Notes: generated from the sequence alone by a model not told the origin. Positions 47,230 through 55,980 are shown, numbered from the stretch's first letter. The stretch is 64,000 nucleotides of DNA from Acidobacteriota bacterium (GCA_019639135.1 JAHBSL010000017.1:53654-117653); one strand, 5' to 3'. Translations and numbers: made by a program.

Positions 47230-48099
47230 ATGGCACGATCCAGATCAAACGACCGCTCTCGCCGCCGATCCGGCCCCCGAAGGGATGAACGTTCGGATAA
47301 ACGCCGGCTTGCGAGGAAAAGTTCGCCTGAGGCTGCCGAGCCTCGCGGCCCGCGGAGCGATCCGGCCGCCGTCCGGCGACTTTTGGACGGAATTGGCGTG
47401 CCCGAAGCCGCCCCGTTCGCTCCCGATGACTTTCAGGTCGAGGCTCTGGCCGCGATCGAGACCGAGGACGTGCTCGTCACCGCTCCGACCGGCAGCGGCA
47501 AGACGTGGATAGCCCGCGAAGAGATCCGCCGCCTGCTCGCGGCCGGCAAGCGGGCATGGTACACGACGCCGCTCAAGGCATTGACCAACTCCAAATACCT
47601 CGAGTTTTCTGACGAATTCGGGGCCGAAAATGTCGGAATCCTGACCGGCGACCGCAAGGAAAACTCCGGTGCCCCGCTGATCGTCGGGACGACAGAGATC
47701 TTTCGAAATCAGCTTTTCGACGCCCTTCGCGAGGGAGCGGAGGTTCGGACGGATTTCGTTATCCTTGACGAGGCCCATTACCTTTCCGACGAGGAACGCG
47801 GGCACGTTTGGGAAGAATCGATAATTCTAACTCCGCCGCGCATTCGCATGCTTCTGCTCTCCGCAACGGTCGGTCGGGCCGAGGAATTTGCCCGATGGAT
47901 GGCCGAGGTCCGCGGTACGCGGGTGCGGGTGATAAATCGTGCAGGGACGCGGCCGGTCGAACTGCGTGCGGCATATCTTTCGAAGGAGCTTGAGCTTTTC
48001 CCGCTCTTTGACGCTACGGGTAAGTACGATTCCCGCATCGATCAGATGGCCGCGAAACGCAGCTCTGGCGGAGAAAACTATCGTCGCCGCCGAAACTAA
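47230..48099 (+). CDS. Truncated Ski2-type DEAD/H helicase (N-terminal RecA domain only)
   Basis: After a basic, Arg/Ser-rich N terminus of about 50 residues comes FQVEALAAIETEDVLVTAP, the Walker A TGSGKTW, TTPLKALTNSKY, ILTGDRKENS, VILDEAHYLSDEERG (DEAH) and LLLSATVGRAEEFA (SAT). The frame then ends after a linker at residue 289, with no second RecA domain, winged-helix or ratchet. Full-length relatives exceed 700 residues. A convergent gene begins 54 bases later. It may be a deletion remnant or a regulatory fragment. Confidence 0.8.
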   Translation: MARSRSNDRSRRRSGPRRDERSDKRRLARKSSPEAAEPRGPRSDPAAVRRLLDGIGVPEAAPFAPDDFQVEALAAIETEDVLVTAPTGSGKTWIAREEIRRLLAAGKRAWYTTPLKALTNSKYLEFSDEFGAENVGILTGDRKENSGAPLIVGTTEIFRNQLFDALREGAEVRTDFVILDEAHYLSDEERGHVWEESIILTPPRIRMLLLSATVGRAEEFARWMAEVRGTRVRVINRAGTRPVELRAAYLSKELELFPLFDATGKYDSRIDQMAAKRSSGGENYRRRRN

Positions 48100-48153
48100 G
48101 AACGGCCGCCCGGTTTCGGACAGCCGTTCAATCGATATCTCTAAACCGCGCCT

Positions 48154-49215
48154 CTATTTGACCAGGATCGCCATCAGTTGGTCGATGTCCGTTTGCGGAA
48201 CGCTGATGTCGAATGAGACGTCCGAGCCGTTTCGGGCGAGCTTTACCCTCTCGATCAGCCGAGCATAGAGCTGCTGATCGGCACGCTTTGAGCTGCCGAG
48301 GGCCATCTTGCCAAAGCTCTGCATCACTTCCATCGTGTCGTAAAGCTGTTCGGCCTGTGCGGCCTGCTTCGTCCGGGCGGTCATTCCCATCTGCATCTCG
48401 CTGCCGACGATGTCCATGCTGCCATAGGCGGTCTGGATGGCGTCGATGCTCGAACCGAGCTCGTCATTATCAAGAGGCAGGAAGTCGCTCATACCGGTCG
48501 GCACCTTTGTCGCGAAGTTCATAACACCGAACGGCTTTTTGTTGAGCAGGTCGAAGACATCCTTGCCGACCTTCGTACGGCCCTCGGCCATCTCACGAAC
48601 GCGATCCGGAATGCCCGCCGCGACGGTGTTTGCGTCGATCACCATTACGGCCATCTCGGACGAGGCCAGCCCGAGTGCCTTGTCGATCATTCCCTTATTT
48701 TCCGGGTCTTTCGTTGCGGCGTCATCGGCCTTTTTCTGGGCGTATTCTTTGAACGAGAACACGTAAATGGTCTTGCCGTTGATCGATTCTTCCTTGTACT
48801 TTCCACCGGCTGCCTCTTTTGCCGCCGCGATCACCGCCGATGAGTTCCCGCTGCCGCGGGCGACCATCACCGGTGCCATTTCATACGTGCCCTTGCCGGT
48901 CTGTTTCACGGTCATCCCGGCGACGACTAGATCGAATGAACGAAGCTGAATACCCGATTTCTGCTCAAACTCGCCGAGCTTGTCCATCCATTTGCTGAGC
49001 ATATCCGGCTTTGAGGACAGAACGAACGGAAACGCCTCGCTGAAGCCGCGGCTGACGTCAAAGGTCATTACGGCGTCCGAGGCGGGCAGCATCGTGACCA
49101 ACTGATTGGCCTTGGCCCGCTTTACGCTTTTGGCCGAGGCTGAATCGGCCGGCGATGTGCCGTAGGCGAGAGCGACAGCGAAAAGTGCGAAAAAGGCAAG
49201 AATTTTAATGCGCAT
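48154..49215 (-). CDS. Secreted hypothetical protein (DUF3352-like)
   Basis: A 353-residue precursor with signal peptide ILAFFALFAVALAYG. The body (VTMLPASDAVMTFDVSRGF, GIQLRSFDLVVAGMTV, SEMAVMVIDANTVAAGIPD) resembles DUF3352-type extracytoplasmic proteins that carry repeated alpha/beta units. Function unknown. An imperfect hairpin (GAACGGC/GCCGTTC) lies in the 54-base gap to the helicase fragment and may terminate both genes. Confidence 0.7.
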   Translation of the reverse strand: MRIKILAFFALFAVALAYGTSPADSASAKSVKRAKANQLVTMLPASDAVMTFDVSRGFSEAFPFVLSSKPDMLSKWMDKLGEFEQKSGIQLRSFDLVVAGMTVKQTGKGTYEMAPVMVARGSGNSSAVIAAAKEAAGGKYKEESINGKTIYVFSFKEYAQKKADDAATKDPENKGMIDKALGLASSEMAVMVIDANTVAAGIPDRVREMAEGRTKVGKDVFDLLNKKPFGVMNFATKVPTGMSDFLPLDNDELGSSIDAIQTAYGSMDIVGSEMQMGMTARTKQAAQAEQLYDTMEVMQSFGKMALGSSKRADQQLYARLIERVKLARNGSDVSFDISVPQTDIDQLMAILVK

Positions 49216-49302
49216 AAAACCTCAAAAATGAAAGAGCAAGCAGATGTCCGACTTAAAGATGTATCACAATACCCTAACGGTTTGCCAATAATTTTTGTTC
49301 GC

Positions 49303-49869
49303 CTAGCTTTTTTTCGCCTCGCGGCCCTTTACTACCTCAAATTCGAACCGAAGCTCCTTACCCCGCAAGATGTAGCAGAGATACTGCTCCCAAAACTTCC
49401 GCAGGAACCGCATTGAGGGCATCCGCCCGTCAAGATTGACCAGAAACTCGACGCCGAGTGCCTTCCAAAGTCCGGCCAGCGAGCAATAGACCGAAACGGG
49501 CTTAAGCTGCACATCGGTGTAAAAATCGAACACCTGTCGGCCGGGCTGGAATGTGTTGAAGGTGTAGCTATTGATGTGGTTGCGGTGCGTCGGGTCGTTT
49601 GCCCAATCGGCGTTCGAATAGTGCGGCGCGGCGATGCGGATATGCCCGCCCGGCTTTGCGATGCGGTGGAGCTCGCCGATGAACGCCATAACGTCCGGCA
49701 CGTGTTCGACCACGTGGCTGGCGATGATAAGGTCAAATTCGTCATCCGCAAAAGGATACGGCACTTCCCCGAGGTCGTGGATAACGTCCGCACCGGTCCG
49801 CGGATTGTTATCTAGCCCGATCGCTCCTTCAAATTTGTTCACGCCGCAGCCGACGTCGAGGATCTTCAT
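49303..49869 (-). CDS. Class I SAM-dependent methyltransferase
   Basis: A 188-residue methyltransferase: ILDVGCGVNKFEGAIGLDN is motif I, FDLIIASHVVEHVPDV motif II, and AKPGGHIRIAAPHYSN motif III. The C-terminal HRNHINSYTF and YLCYILRGKEL are typical of small glycan or lipid-associated methyltransferases of the Methyltransf_11 group. Substrate unknown. Directly upstream lies the 21-bp tandem array. Confidence 0.88.
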   Translation of the reverse strand: MKILDVGCGVNKFEGAIGLDNNPRTGADVIHDLGEVPYPFADDEFDLIIASHVVEHVPDVMAFIGELHRIAKPGGHIRIAAPHYSNADWANDPTHRNHINSYTFNTFQPGRQVFDFYTDVQLKPVSVYCSLAGLWKALGVEFLVNLDGRMPSMRFLRKFWEQYLCYILRGKELRFEFEVVKGREAKKS

Positions 49870-49969
49870 TGCAACTAAATTAACACAGCCGCACGATACA
49901 GATAATCCGCCGCCGGAAAGTACCGCTTTTCCGTAGGCATGACCATTTGGACGCTTAACAGAACATTCT

Positions 49970-50179
49970 TGTCTGGTGACAAACGTTAGATGTCTGATGA
50001 CAAGAGCTTTTTGTCTGGCGATATAAGTTAGATGTCTTGTGACACACGCTTCATGTCTGACGACATTCCTTAGATGTATCGTGACATACGCTTCTTGTCT
50101 GATGACATACGTTAGATGTCTGATGACAAAAGATTCATGTCTGGTGACGAAACCTTTTTGTCTTGCGATAAAAGCTTTT
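49970..50179. repeat. Array of ten tandem 21-bp units with TGTC-N4-GACA dyads
   Basis: Ten units of exactly 21 bases, consensus near TGTCTGATGACAAACGTTAGA. Most units carry TGTC, four bases, GACA, an inverted repeat spaced by two helical turns. Units alternate roughly between TTAGA and CTTTT/CTTCA ends, giving a 42-bp higher-order pattern for the first seven. There are no unique spacers, so it is not CRISPR. One frame is open for most of it, giving a heptapeptide T-x-x-x-C-L-x, but unit 3 has a stop. The array fills the 309-base gap between the methyltransferase and glycosylase genes. Confidence 0.9.
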
Positions 50180-50838
50180 CACAGCAGCCCGGAAACTTTC
50201 CGCGACCGCTCGGAAAGGTAAAAATGCCACAGCATACGTGCGGCTACAGAGCGAAAAGGCTGCCAGCGTTCGGCTATGCCGAGGAATTCGTCCGAGTGCG
50301 GTTTCGGTTCGCCGGATAATTTATGCCACGCGGCGTGAAGAGCGATATCGCCTTTCGGCATCACGTCCGGCCGGAGCAAGGCCATTAGCAGATAAATATC
50401 GCTGGTCCACTCGCCGACGCCTTTGAGCCGCTGCAGCTCGGCCTTCGCCTCCGCGTACGGCAGGTCAGCGATTGCCTCGAGGTCGATCCTGCCCTCAAGG
50501 ACCGCTTCGGAAAGATGCCGGGCGTAGGCCGTCTTCTGCCGGCTAAAGCCGATCGCTTTTAGTTCGACATCGCTGAGTTCAAGCACACCGGCCGGGCTGA
50601 CCTCGTCGATCCGGTTCCGCAGCTTCTCAAAACACGCCTTCGCCGAGGCGAGCGAGACCTGCTGCTCAAGGATGATCTGCAAGAGCGTCGCGAAACCCGG
50701 TTCGCGGTCCCAAAGCGGCGGCGTGCCGTGTCGCTCATGCACCACCGCCATATGCGGGCAGCGTCGGGCAAGCTCCCCGCAGACCTCACGCAGCCGCCGC
50801 CCATCGAGCAACCTCTCCGGTTCTCTTCTCTTTCCCAT
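50179..50838 (-). CDS. DNA-3-methyladenine glycosylase (AlkA-type HhH-GPD)
   Basis: A 219-residue protein with the HhH-GPD core: LLQIILEQQVSLASAKACFE, LSDVELKAIGFSRQKTAYA, the hairpin LKGVGEWTSDIYLL, and GDIALHAAW carrying the catalytic Asp. It excises alkylated purines in base-excision repair. The length matches the shorter AlkA/Mag-like forms without the N-terminal TATA-box-like domain. The stop codon touches the end of the tandem array. Confidence 0.9.
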   Translation of the reverse strand: MGKRREPERLLDGRRLREVCGELARRCPHMAVVHERHGTPPLWDREPGFATLLQIILEQQVSLASAKACFEKLRNRIDEVSPAGVLELSDVELKAIGFSRQKTAYARHLSEAVLEGRIDLEAIADLPYAEAKAELQRLKGVGEWTSDIYLLMALLRPDVMPKGDIALHAAWHKLSGEPKPHSDEFLGIAERWQPFRSVAARMLWHFYLSERSRKVSGLL

Positions 50839-50857
50839 TTTAATTCCTTACCGCTTT

Positions 50858-51079
50858 ATGCTTTCTGATAATGGAGGGTATCATAGCCCGATAGCTATAG
50901 AAGCGGAGACACCCTTGCGTCCTGGAAAAGGCCGTCCTTGTCATCACACAAAAAAGGGACGCTTCAGGTGGAATCACCTTAACGCCGTCCCCATACGCGA
51001 CATCTACGACCGTTGGATCAACAAATACGCAAACCCCTCCGTCAATGTCATAAAAAAACTCACCGGCGATCTGGAATAG
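50858..51079 (+). pseudogene. Remnant of an ArsR-type regulator (C-terminal part)
   Basis: From about 50950 the frame reads KKGRFRWNHLNAVPIRDIYD, then RWINKYA and KKLTGDLE, like the end of ArsR-family regulators (GR-x-RHYR-LNP-EPL-RD-I-x-W). No helix-turn-helix precedes it; the upstream codons (LSDNGGYHSPIAIEAETPL) look non-coding. Probably a 5'-deleted gene. The neighbouring 300 bases otherwise hold nothing. Confidence 0.5.
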
Positions 51080-51144
51080 AAGTCGTCGGCAAACAGAAAT
51101 GGAAATTGTCGGTTCACCCGTCACCTGATATTTTTAAACTACGT

Positions 51145-51720
51145 ATGAGGCTATTCCGCTTATCGATTTTTTCGCTGCTGATCGGTCTGGCGCTGGCGGG
51201 CTGCCAAAACAGGAAGATTTCGGCGGAACAGCGGTCGTTGGAGACTGCCGCGGTTTTCTCGGCAGTTATTGAAGACAAATTCGCGTCCTCGATAATTCCC
51301 TCGTTGACGATCGCCACGAAGTCCTCACATTACCGTAGTGGCCCTTATCCTGCTTTGTTGGGCGACGACTATCTTGAGCGTACGACGCCTGCAGAGCGCG
51401 TCGCACTGTTGCAGGAAATGTATCCGGGCGTCGATGAAGATATCCTCCATGACTTTCAGAAGGTATTTGCCGAAGAAGCAACCTTCGACACAAGCATTCC
51501 TTTGCAGATATCGCGGCCGTACCGTTTCGTTTCCGAACCGGCACACGAGGAAGACTATGTTCGCCTCTCCCGGGTTGCGTTCAACACCTCCGGTAATAAG
51601 GCCTTTGTCAGGGTCGGTTATGCCTGTGGCCTATTTTGTGGAAGCGAGGATCATTTTCTCCTAGAAAAGGTAAACGGCGTCTGGCAGATCAAGGAACGCT
51701 TTCCCGGCTTCCGAACATAA
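51145..51720 (+). CDS. Lipoprotein of unknown function
   Basis: A 191-residue precursor. LSIFSLLIGLALAGC is a lipoprotein signal with the lipobox at residue 19. The mature part (GVDEDILHDFQKVFAEEATF, then GYACGLFCGSEDHFLLEKV) has a Cys pair and reads as a single globular domain. No family recognised. The ATG is chosen because it gives the lipoprotein signal; there is no clear ribosome site. Confidence 0.7.
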   Translation: MRLFRLSIFSLLIGLALAGCQNRKISAEQRSLETAAVFSAVIEDKFASSIIPSLTIATKSSHYRSGPYPALLGDDYLERTTPAERVALLQEMYPGVDEDILHDFQKVFAEEATFDTSIPLQISRPYRFVSEPAHEEDYVRLSRVAFNTSGNKAFVRVGYACGLFCGSEDHFLLEKVNGVWQIKERFPGFRT

Positions 51721-51758
51721 AAATGCGTCGGCCGAAATTTCTTTCGAACGACGCATTT
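51721..51758. terminator. Bidirectional intrinsic terminator
   Basis: AAATGCGTCG (51721-51730) pairs with CGACGCATTT (51749-51758). It separates the convergent lipoprotein and LysM genes and has T-runs at the stem ends on both strands. Confidence 0.85.
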
Positions 51759-51779
51759 CCATTCACAAACTGCTCCGAT

Positions 51780-52160
51780 TTACATCGGGATCTTCAATTC
51801 CTGGCCCGGGTAGATCTTGTCCGGGTGGTTGAGGATGTCGCGATTGTGGTCCCAGATGGCCTTCCACTGGATGCCGTATTCCTTGGCTATCTTTGAAAGA
51901 TTATCGCCCGATTCGACCGTGTGCGTGTGCATTCCGCCGCCGGCAGCGGCCTCTGCCGTCTGGATATTGAGGACGAAGTCGCCATCGTTAAATTCCGGAT
52001 CGAGCCGTGCGTATTCATCCCAAAGCTGCTGCTTAGCCTCGGCGCTCGGAGCGGTTCCGGTAACGATAAGCGTGCCGCCGTTGCCCTCGCTCAGTTCATA
52101 CGTCGTTCCGTTCTGGTTGGCGAGTTCGAGAAGCGTCTGATATTTCTCTTGTAGTGACAT
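51780..52160 (-). CDS. LysM domain protein
   Basis: A 126-residue protein. The last 50 residues (HTVESGDNLSKIAKEYGI, then YPGQELKIPM) form a LysM peptidoglycan-binding domain. The first 70 residues (YELSEGNGGTLIVTGTAPS, EFNDGDFVLNI) resemble a BON-like fold, as in YgaU/LysM-BON proteins. No signal peptide is visible. It follows the BON lipoprotein gene by 18 bases, forming a two-gene operon. Confidence 0.9.
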   Translation of the reverse strand: MSLQEKYQTLLELANQNGTTYELSEGNGGTLIVTGTAPSAEAKQQLWDEYARLDPEFNDGDFVLNIQTAEAAAGGGMHTHTVESGDNLSKIAKEYGIQWKAIWDHNRDILNHPDKIYPGQELKIPM

Positions 52161-52178
52161 TATCTTTTTCCTCCTTGC

Positions 52179-52661
52179 TTAGCTTCCCCTCTTGAGCTGG
52201 TTGTCGATGCCCGTAATGCCCGACTGCATAATGACCTGTACACACTCGGCATATTTGGCGCTCGGCACTTCGCCGGTGACCGTTACCTTGCCGCCTACTA
52301 CCGTAACCGATGCGGTCGTACAGCCCGCCTTTTTCAGGTTCTCAGTGATCTTACCCGTAAGTGCCGGGTCAGAGGCCGCCGGGGTCGCGACCGGAAGCGG
52401 CTTCGTCGTCAGGTTGTTCGTCACCGACGTGATGCCCTCGACCGCACCTGCCGAAGCCTGTGCCTTGTTCTTTGCCGTAATGTCGGCAACCTCGCCGGTC
52501 AGCGTCGCAACGCCGCCATTGACCGCAACCGTCACCCCCGAAACGCCGTCCGCCGTCAGCTTATCCTGCACCGCTTTCTGCAGGTCAGCGTCGCTCTTGC
52601 CGCAGGCCGCAAGAAACATCGCCGCGGCGATGGCCAAAACTGTCAAGTACTTAACTTTCAT
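52179..52661 (-). CDS. Lipoprotein with two BON domains
   Basis: A 160-residue precursor with the ATG after GGGAGG. The signal peptide ends in FLAAC (lipobox). Two BON domains follow at about 23-90 and 95-155 (VNGGVATLTGEVADITAKN and VVGGKVTVTGEVPSAKYAE), the fold of OsmY and related envelope-stress proteins that bind phospholipid. It is co-transcribed with the LysM gene. Confidence 0.9.
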   Translation of the reverse strand: MKVKYLTVLAIAAAMFLAACGKSDADLQKAVQDKLTADGVSGVTVAVNGGVATLTGEVADITAKNKAQASAGAVEGITSVTNNLTTKPLPVATPAASDPALTGKITENLKKAGCTTASVTVVGGKVTVTGEVPSAKYAECVQVIMQSGITGIDNQLKRGS

Positions 52662-52842
52662 CTTCCCTCCCTTTGGTGTTTCTATTAGAGTTTCAAACAA
52701 ATACAAAGCCGCAACCGGCCTGAAGTCGAATCGATAACAGAGCGGATCTTCCGCTCACATTACTCAGGCCAAAAATTGCGTGCCTCTATCTTGTGGCATA
52801 TCCCGAAATTTATCAACTAAAATCTATTGCAGGACGCTTTAT

Positions 52843-53355
52843 TTAAAAGATCTCTTCGACGATCTGATTCGCTACCGCAAAGGACGAAAGCCCCGGCCGG
52901 ACGATAAAATGCCAGTCCGCCAGGCAATAGGCCGCCTGCCTTTCCTCAAAGAGTTTCAGGGCCGTCTCGCGATCCTTGGCGAGCGGGCGTTCCTTTCGCG
53001 ATTTTCGGATATTTTGCCAGCAGTGCTCAAAGGTGGATTCGAGCCAGACGGTAGTGATCCCGTTTTGCCTAATGATCTCGCGGTTCTCCTCGCTTATCCA
53101 AGTGCCGCCGCCTAGCGATACGATCGGCGCCGAGGTCTCGGCCAGCAGCTTTCGGAGCATTTCGGACTCTATCTCGCGGTAGCGGCCGATCCCGTCCTCC
53201 GTGATGATATCCGCGATCCGCCGTTTTGTCACCTGCTCGATATAGTGGTCCAAATCGGCCCTTTCGGCGCCCAAAATCTTTGCAAGATGGCGGGCAACGC
53301 TCGATTTTCCGACTCCCATGAATCCGGTCAGGGCAATGCGGGTCTGCTCTGGCAT
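52843..53355 (-). CDS. aroK: Shikimate kinase
   Basis: A 170-residue P-loop kinase: ALTGFMGVGKSSVARHLA binds ATP, DLDHYIEQ and EIESEMLRK carry the shikimate contacts, SLGGGTWIS is the Gly-rich loop, and RKERPLAKD the lid arginines. It phosphorylates shikimate on the way to chorismate. The ATG at 53355 matches family length. It follows the HDAC-family gene by 13 bases. Confidence 0.95.
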   Translation of the reverse strand: MPEQTRIALTGFMGVGKSSVARHLAKILGAERADLDHYIEQVTKRRIADIITEDGIGRYREIESEMLRKLLAETSAPIVSLGGGTWISEENREIIRQNGITTVWLESTFEHCWQNIRKSRKERPLAKDRETALKLFEERQAAYCLADWHFIVRPGLSSFAVANQIVEEIF

Positions 53356-53368
53356 GCCAAAAAGTGTA

Positions 53369-54301
53369 TCACACCGATACACCGCTCGCCCGCTCGCCGA
53401 AAAACACATCCTTTACTGCACGTATCGTATTGCAATGTATCTCCACCGTTTGTTCGATCTCCGCAGCATAGCCGCCGCTCATCGTCGTAACGACCGGTGC
53501 GCTCTCGGCACGGGCAAATTCGAGCACCATCTCATCCCGCCGCAACAGCCCGTCGATCGAAAGCCCAAGCCGCCCGAGCTTATCGCCCGCGAAAGGATCT
53601 GCACCGGCCAGATAAAAGATAACGTCGGGCGAATGCACACGAACCCGCTCAAGAGCGCTCTCGAGCGTGGCAAGATAATCAGCATCGGCAGTGTCGTCCG
53701 GGAGCTCGATGTCGAGCGACGAGGCCTGCTTGAAGAGCGGATAATTCTTCGCTCCGTGCATTGAGAACGTAAAGACAGCGTCGTCCTCCGCAAATATGAA
53801 CGCCGTTCCGTCGCCCTGGTGGACGTCGAGGTCGATGATCAAGAACCGCTCGGCAAGCCGCTCCCGCTGGAGCACTCTGATCGCCACCGCCACATCGTTG
53901 AAGACGCAGAAGCCCTCGCCGCGGTCCGGATAAGCATGGTGCGTTCCGCCAGCGAGATTCGAAGCAATGCCCGAATGCATCGCCTCGCGGGCCGCCATTA
54001 TCGTCCCCGAGATCGCATGAAAAGACCGCCGTACAAGCGACCGGCTCCACGGCAGCCCGAGCTTCCGCACCTCTTTCTCCGTCAGCCGTCCTTCGCTCAG
54101 CCGCGTGACGTAATCCTCGGTGTGCACAAGATGCAGGTCTTCGACCGCCGCCGGGCTCGGCTCGATTACCTCATCGGCCCGCAATGTTCCCTCGGCAAGT
54201 AAACGGTCGCGGACGAGTTCGAACTTTCGTATCGGGAAAACGTGGCCTTCGCCGATCTCAGCATAGTAATAGGGCGAGTAGAAAAGCCTGTAACCGCTCA
54301 T
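53369..54301 (-). CDS. Histone deacetylase family protein
   Basis: A 310-residue zinc amidohydrolase of the HDAC/AcuC/APAH group: LVHTEDYVTRL, GGTHHAYPDRGEGFCVFND with the two active-site His, LIIDLDVHQGDGTAF with the zinc ligands, and AGADPFAGDKLG with the last Asp. Bacterial members deacetylate acetoin-CoA synthetase, polyamines or other amides. The start at 54301 (MSGYRLFYSP) is the family start. It is in an operon with aroK. Confidence 0.92.
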   Translation of the reverse strand: MSGYRLFYSPYYYAEIGEGHVFPIRKFELVRDRLLAEGTLRADEVIEPSPAAVEDLHLVHTEDYVTRLSEGRLTEKEVRKLGLPWSRSLVRRSFHAISGTIMAAREAMHSGIASNLAGGTHHAYPDRGEGFCVFNDVAVAIRVLQRERLAERFLIIDLDVHQGDGTAFIFAEDDAVFTFSMHGAKNYPLFKQASSLDIELPDDTADADYLATLESALERVRVHSPDVIFYLAGADPFAGDKLGRLGLSIDGLLRRDEMVLEFARAESAPVVTTMSGGYAAEIEQTVEIHCNTIRAVKDVFFGERASGVSV

Positions 54302-54316
54302 TGGATATAAGTTTAG

Positions 54317-54350
54317 GGACGCGAACCGTGTTCTTACAAGTTCGCGTCCC
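54317..54350. terminator. Hairpin, probable terminator of the undecapeptide-repeat gene
   Basis: GGGACGCGAAC (54317-54327) pairs with GTTCGCGTCCC (54340-54350). TTTT follows on the forward strand; the reverse strand continues with TAAACTT, so termination is weaker in the direction of the repeat gene. Confidence 0.6.
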
Positions 54351-54385
54351 TTTTGGCGGTGTGGCAGGTTCATTCTTCGCTCGCT

Positions 54386-55741
54386 TTACAGCACATTTCC
54401 TAGCGCAAGGCTGACAAGGTCGAAATAGGCCGGCGTTTCCTGATAGTCGTAATCGGTCTGCTGCTGAAGCATCGCATCGCGATAGCCCAGCTCGTAGCCC
54501 TCGGCCATCAGCCGGCGGCGCTCACCGAGGCTCACCGAGCACATGCTGTAATTGTTTCCCGCGTAAGAGTACGGCTCCGTGTAGTAGTCGTCATAAATGC
54601 CGCGTTGCCGAGCATACATGCCGTCCTGCAAGCCTTCGTAGTAGCCTGTGGCAAGCGTTCGTGCGAGCAGGTCGCTGACATAGCCGCCCGAGAACTGATC
54701 GACCAAGCCGACGATCAGCGGTTCAAAGCCCGTTCCGCCGAGGTCGTTGCCGACGTAATATCCCGCGTCGTTGTAATATGCAGGCTGATAGTAGTTGCCC
54801 GTGTACATCGGCGAAGCATAGACCGGATAGGCAGCGTACCGCGGTTCGGCATAATACGGCATACCGCCGTCAAAGCCCTTCCCGCCGAGGAAGTTCCCCA
54901 GAACTACCCGGAGAAGCTCATCCTTCCAACTGCCGCCGTAATACCGGTCATCGTAGTGATCGTCGTCGCCATAGTAATAGTCGTCATAATAACGGTTGTC
55001 TTTCAGCCGCCGCTGGTCATAATAACGATCGCGTTTTGCCTTTGGCCCGGCCCATGGCGGCGGTCCCGGAGCCCAAGCCGGCCGGCCGCGGCGGTCGCGT
55101 CGATAGTCATCGTCGCGATCCCAAAATACTCCTCGGTAGTCCCGATCGTACCGGTCGCGGATCACTCGCCGATACTCGCGGTCGCGTTCTTTCACCGCCT
55201 TGCGATACTCCTTTTCATAGCGACGCTCGGCCTTTTCATAGTCCTTGCGCTCGCGGCGAATCTCCTGCCGGACGCGGTTTTCCTGCGGCTGCTCGTAATT
55301 GCGGTTTGCCCAGTAGGGCGTGCCGTTCTCCTTACGGGCCGAACGCCGACGGTCGTCGCCGCGTCCGCGGGACGACCTGTCGCTCCATTCTTGCTGACGG
55401 CGCGATTCGCGGTCGCTCCGACGTTGTTGCCCTCGCGACTGCCGGTCGCTCCATTCCTGCTGGCGGCGCGATTCTGCGTCACTCCGACGCTGCCGCTCCC
55501 GAGATTTCCGGTCGCTCCATTCCTGCTGACGCCGCGATTCGCGGTCGCTTTCCGTCTGCTGACGACGTGCGTCCCGGTCGCTGCGTTGCTGTTGCTGCCC
55601 GGCCCAGGCCGGCTTTCCGCCGCCCTTATCGCCGCCGCGACCCTTGCCGTTGCCGCGTCCCTGTGCGGATACGTCAGCGGCTCCGACAAATAGAGCGCCG
55701 CCGACGGCCAAAGCTGCCATGATTCCAAGTCCTTTTCGCAT
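54386..55741 (-). CDS. Secreted Arg/Gln-rich undecapeptide-repeat protein
   Basis: The ATG at 55741 follows GGAGGATCTT. A signal peptide (IMAALAVGGALFVGAADVSA) is followed by about six 11-residue repeats (SDRESRRQQEW, SDRKSRERQRR, SDAESRRQQEW, SDRQSRGQQRR). These should form a charged coiled coil. A basic helical part (EIRRERKDYEKAERRYEKE) and a Tyr/Asp-rich region come next, then a folded C-terminal domain (GFEPLIVGLVDQFSGGYVSD). The 451-residue protein is very polar. Function unknown; the promoter 430 bases upstream has an operator-like palindrome. Confidence 0.75.
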   Translation of the reverse strand: MRKGLGIMAALAVGGALFVGAADVSAQGRGNGKGRGGDKGGGKPAWAGQQQQRSDRDARRQQTESDRESRRQQEWSDRKSRERQRRSDAESRRQQEWSDRQSRGQQRRSDRESRRQQEWSDRSSRGRGDDRRRSARKENGTPYWANRNYEQPQENRVRQEIRRERKDYEKAERRYEKEYRKAVKERDREYRRVIRDRYDRDYRGVFWDRDDDYRRDRRGRPAWAPGPPPWAGPKAKRDRYYDQRRLKDNRYYDDYYYGDDDHYDDRYYGGSWKDELLRVVLGNFLGGKGFDGGMPYYAEPRYAAYPVYASPMYTGNYYQPAYYNDAGYYVGNDLGGTGFEPLIVGLVDQFSGGYVSDLLARTLATGYYEGLQDGMYARQRGIYDDYYTEPYSYAGNNYSMCSVSLGERRRLMAEGYELGYRDAMLQQQTDYDYQETPAYFDLVSLALGNVL

Positions 55742-55980
55742 AAGATCCTCCAAATTTGCTTGGACTCGAGTGTGGTCACCGGATTGAAAAGCAACTGCCG
55801 TTCCGCCAAGAAACTCCTGAAAATCGCCGCCGTTTGAACGGTTTTCATACACCTCCGCCGCCCGATATCGTGTATCCGGCCGACTTTTCGTGCATCTTCG
55901 AAGGATCGCAGGGCTTTGGGAGGGTTCTTGTATCGTGAGGCGGGACCCTGTTTCGTTTCTCTGGCGGGGTCGCGCGTTTC

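Noticed and set aside
49970..50179. CRISPR array
   Set aside because: Units are contiguous 21-mers without unique spacers, and there are no cas genes nearby.
50039..50221. Heptapeptide-repeat protein encoded by the 21-bp array
   Set aside because: The frame covers only part of the array, unit 3 contains a stop in that frame, and no start with a ribosome site exists.
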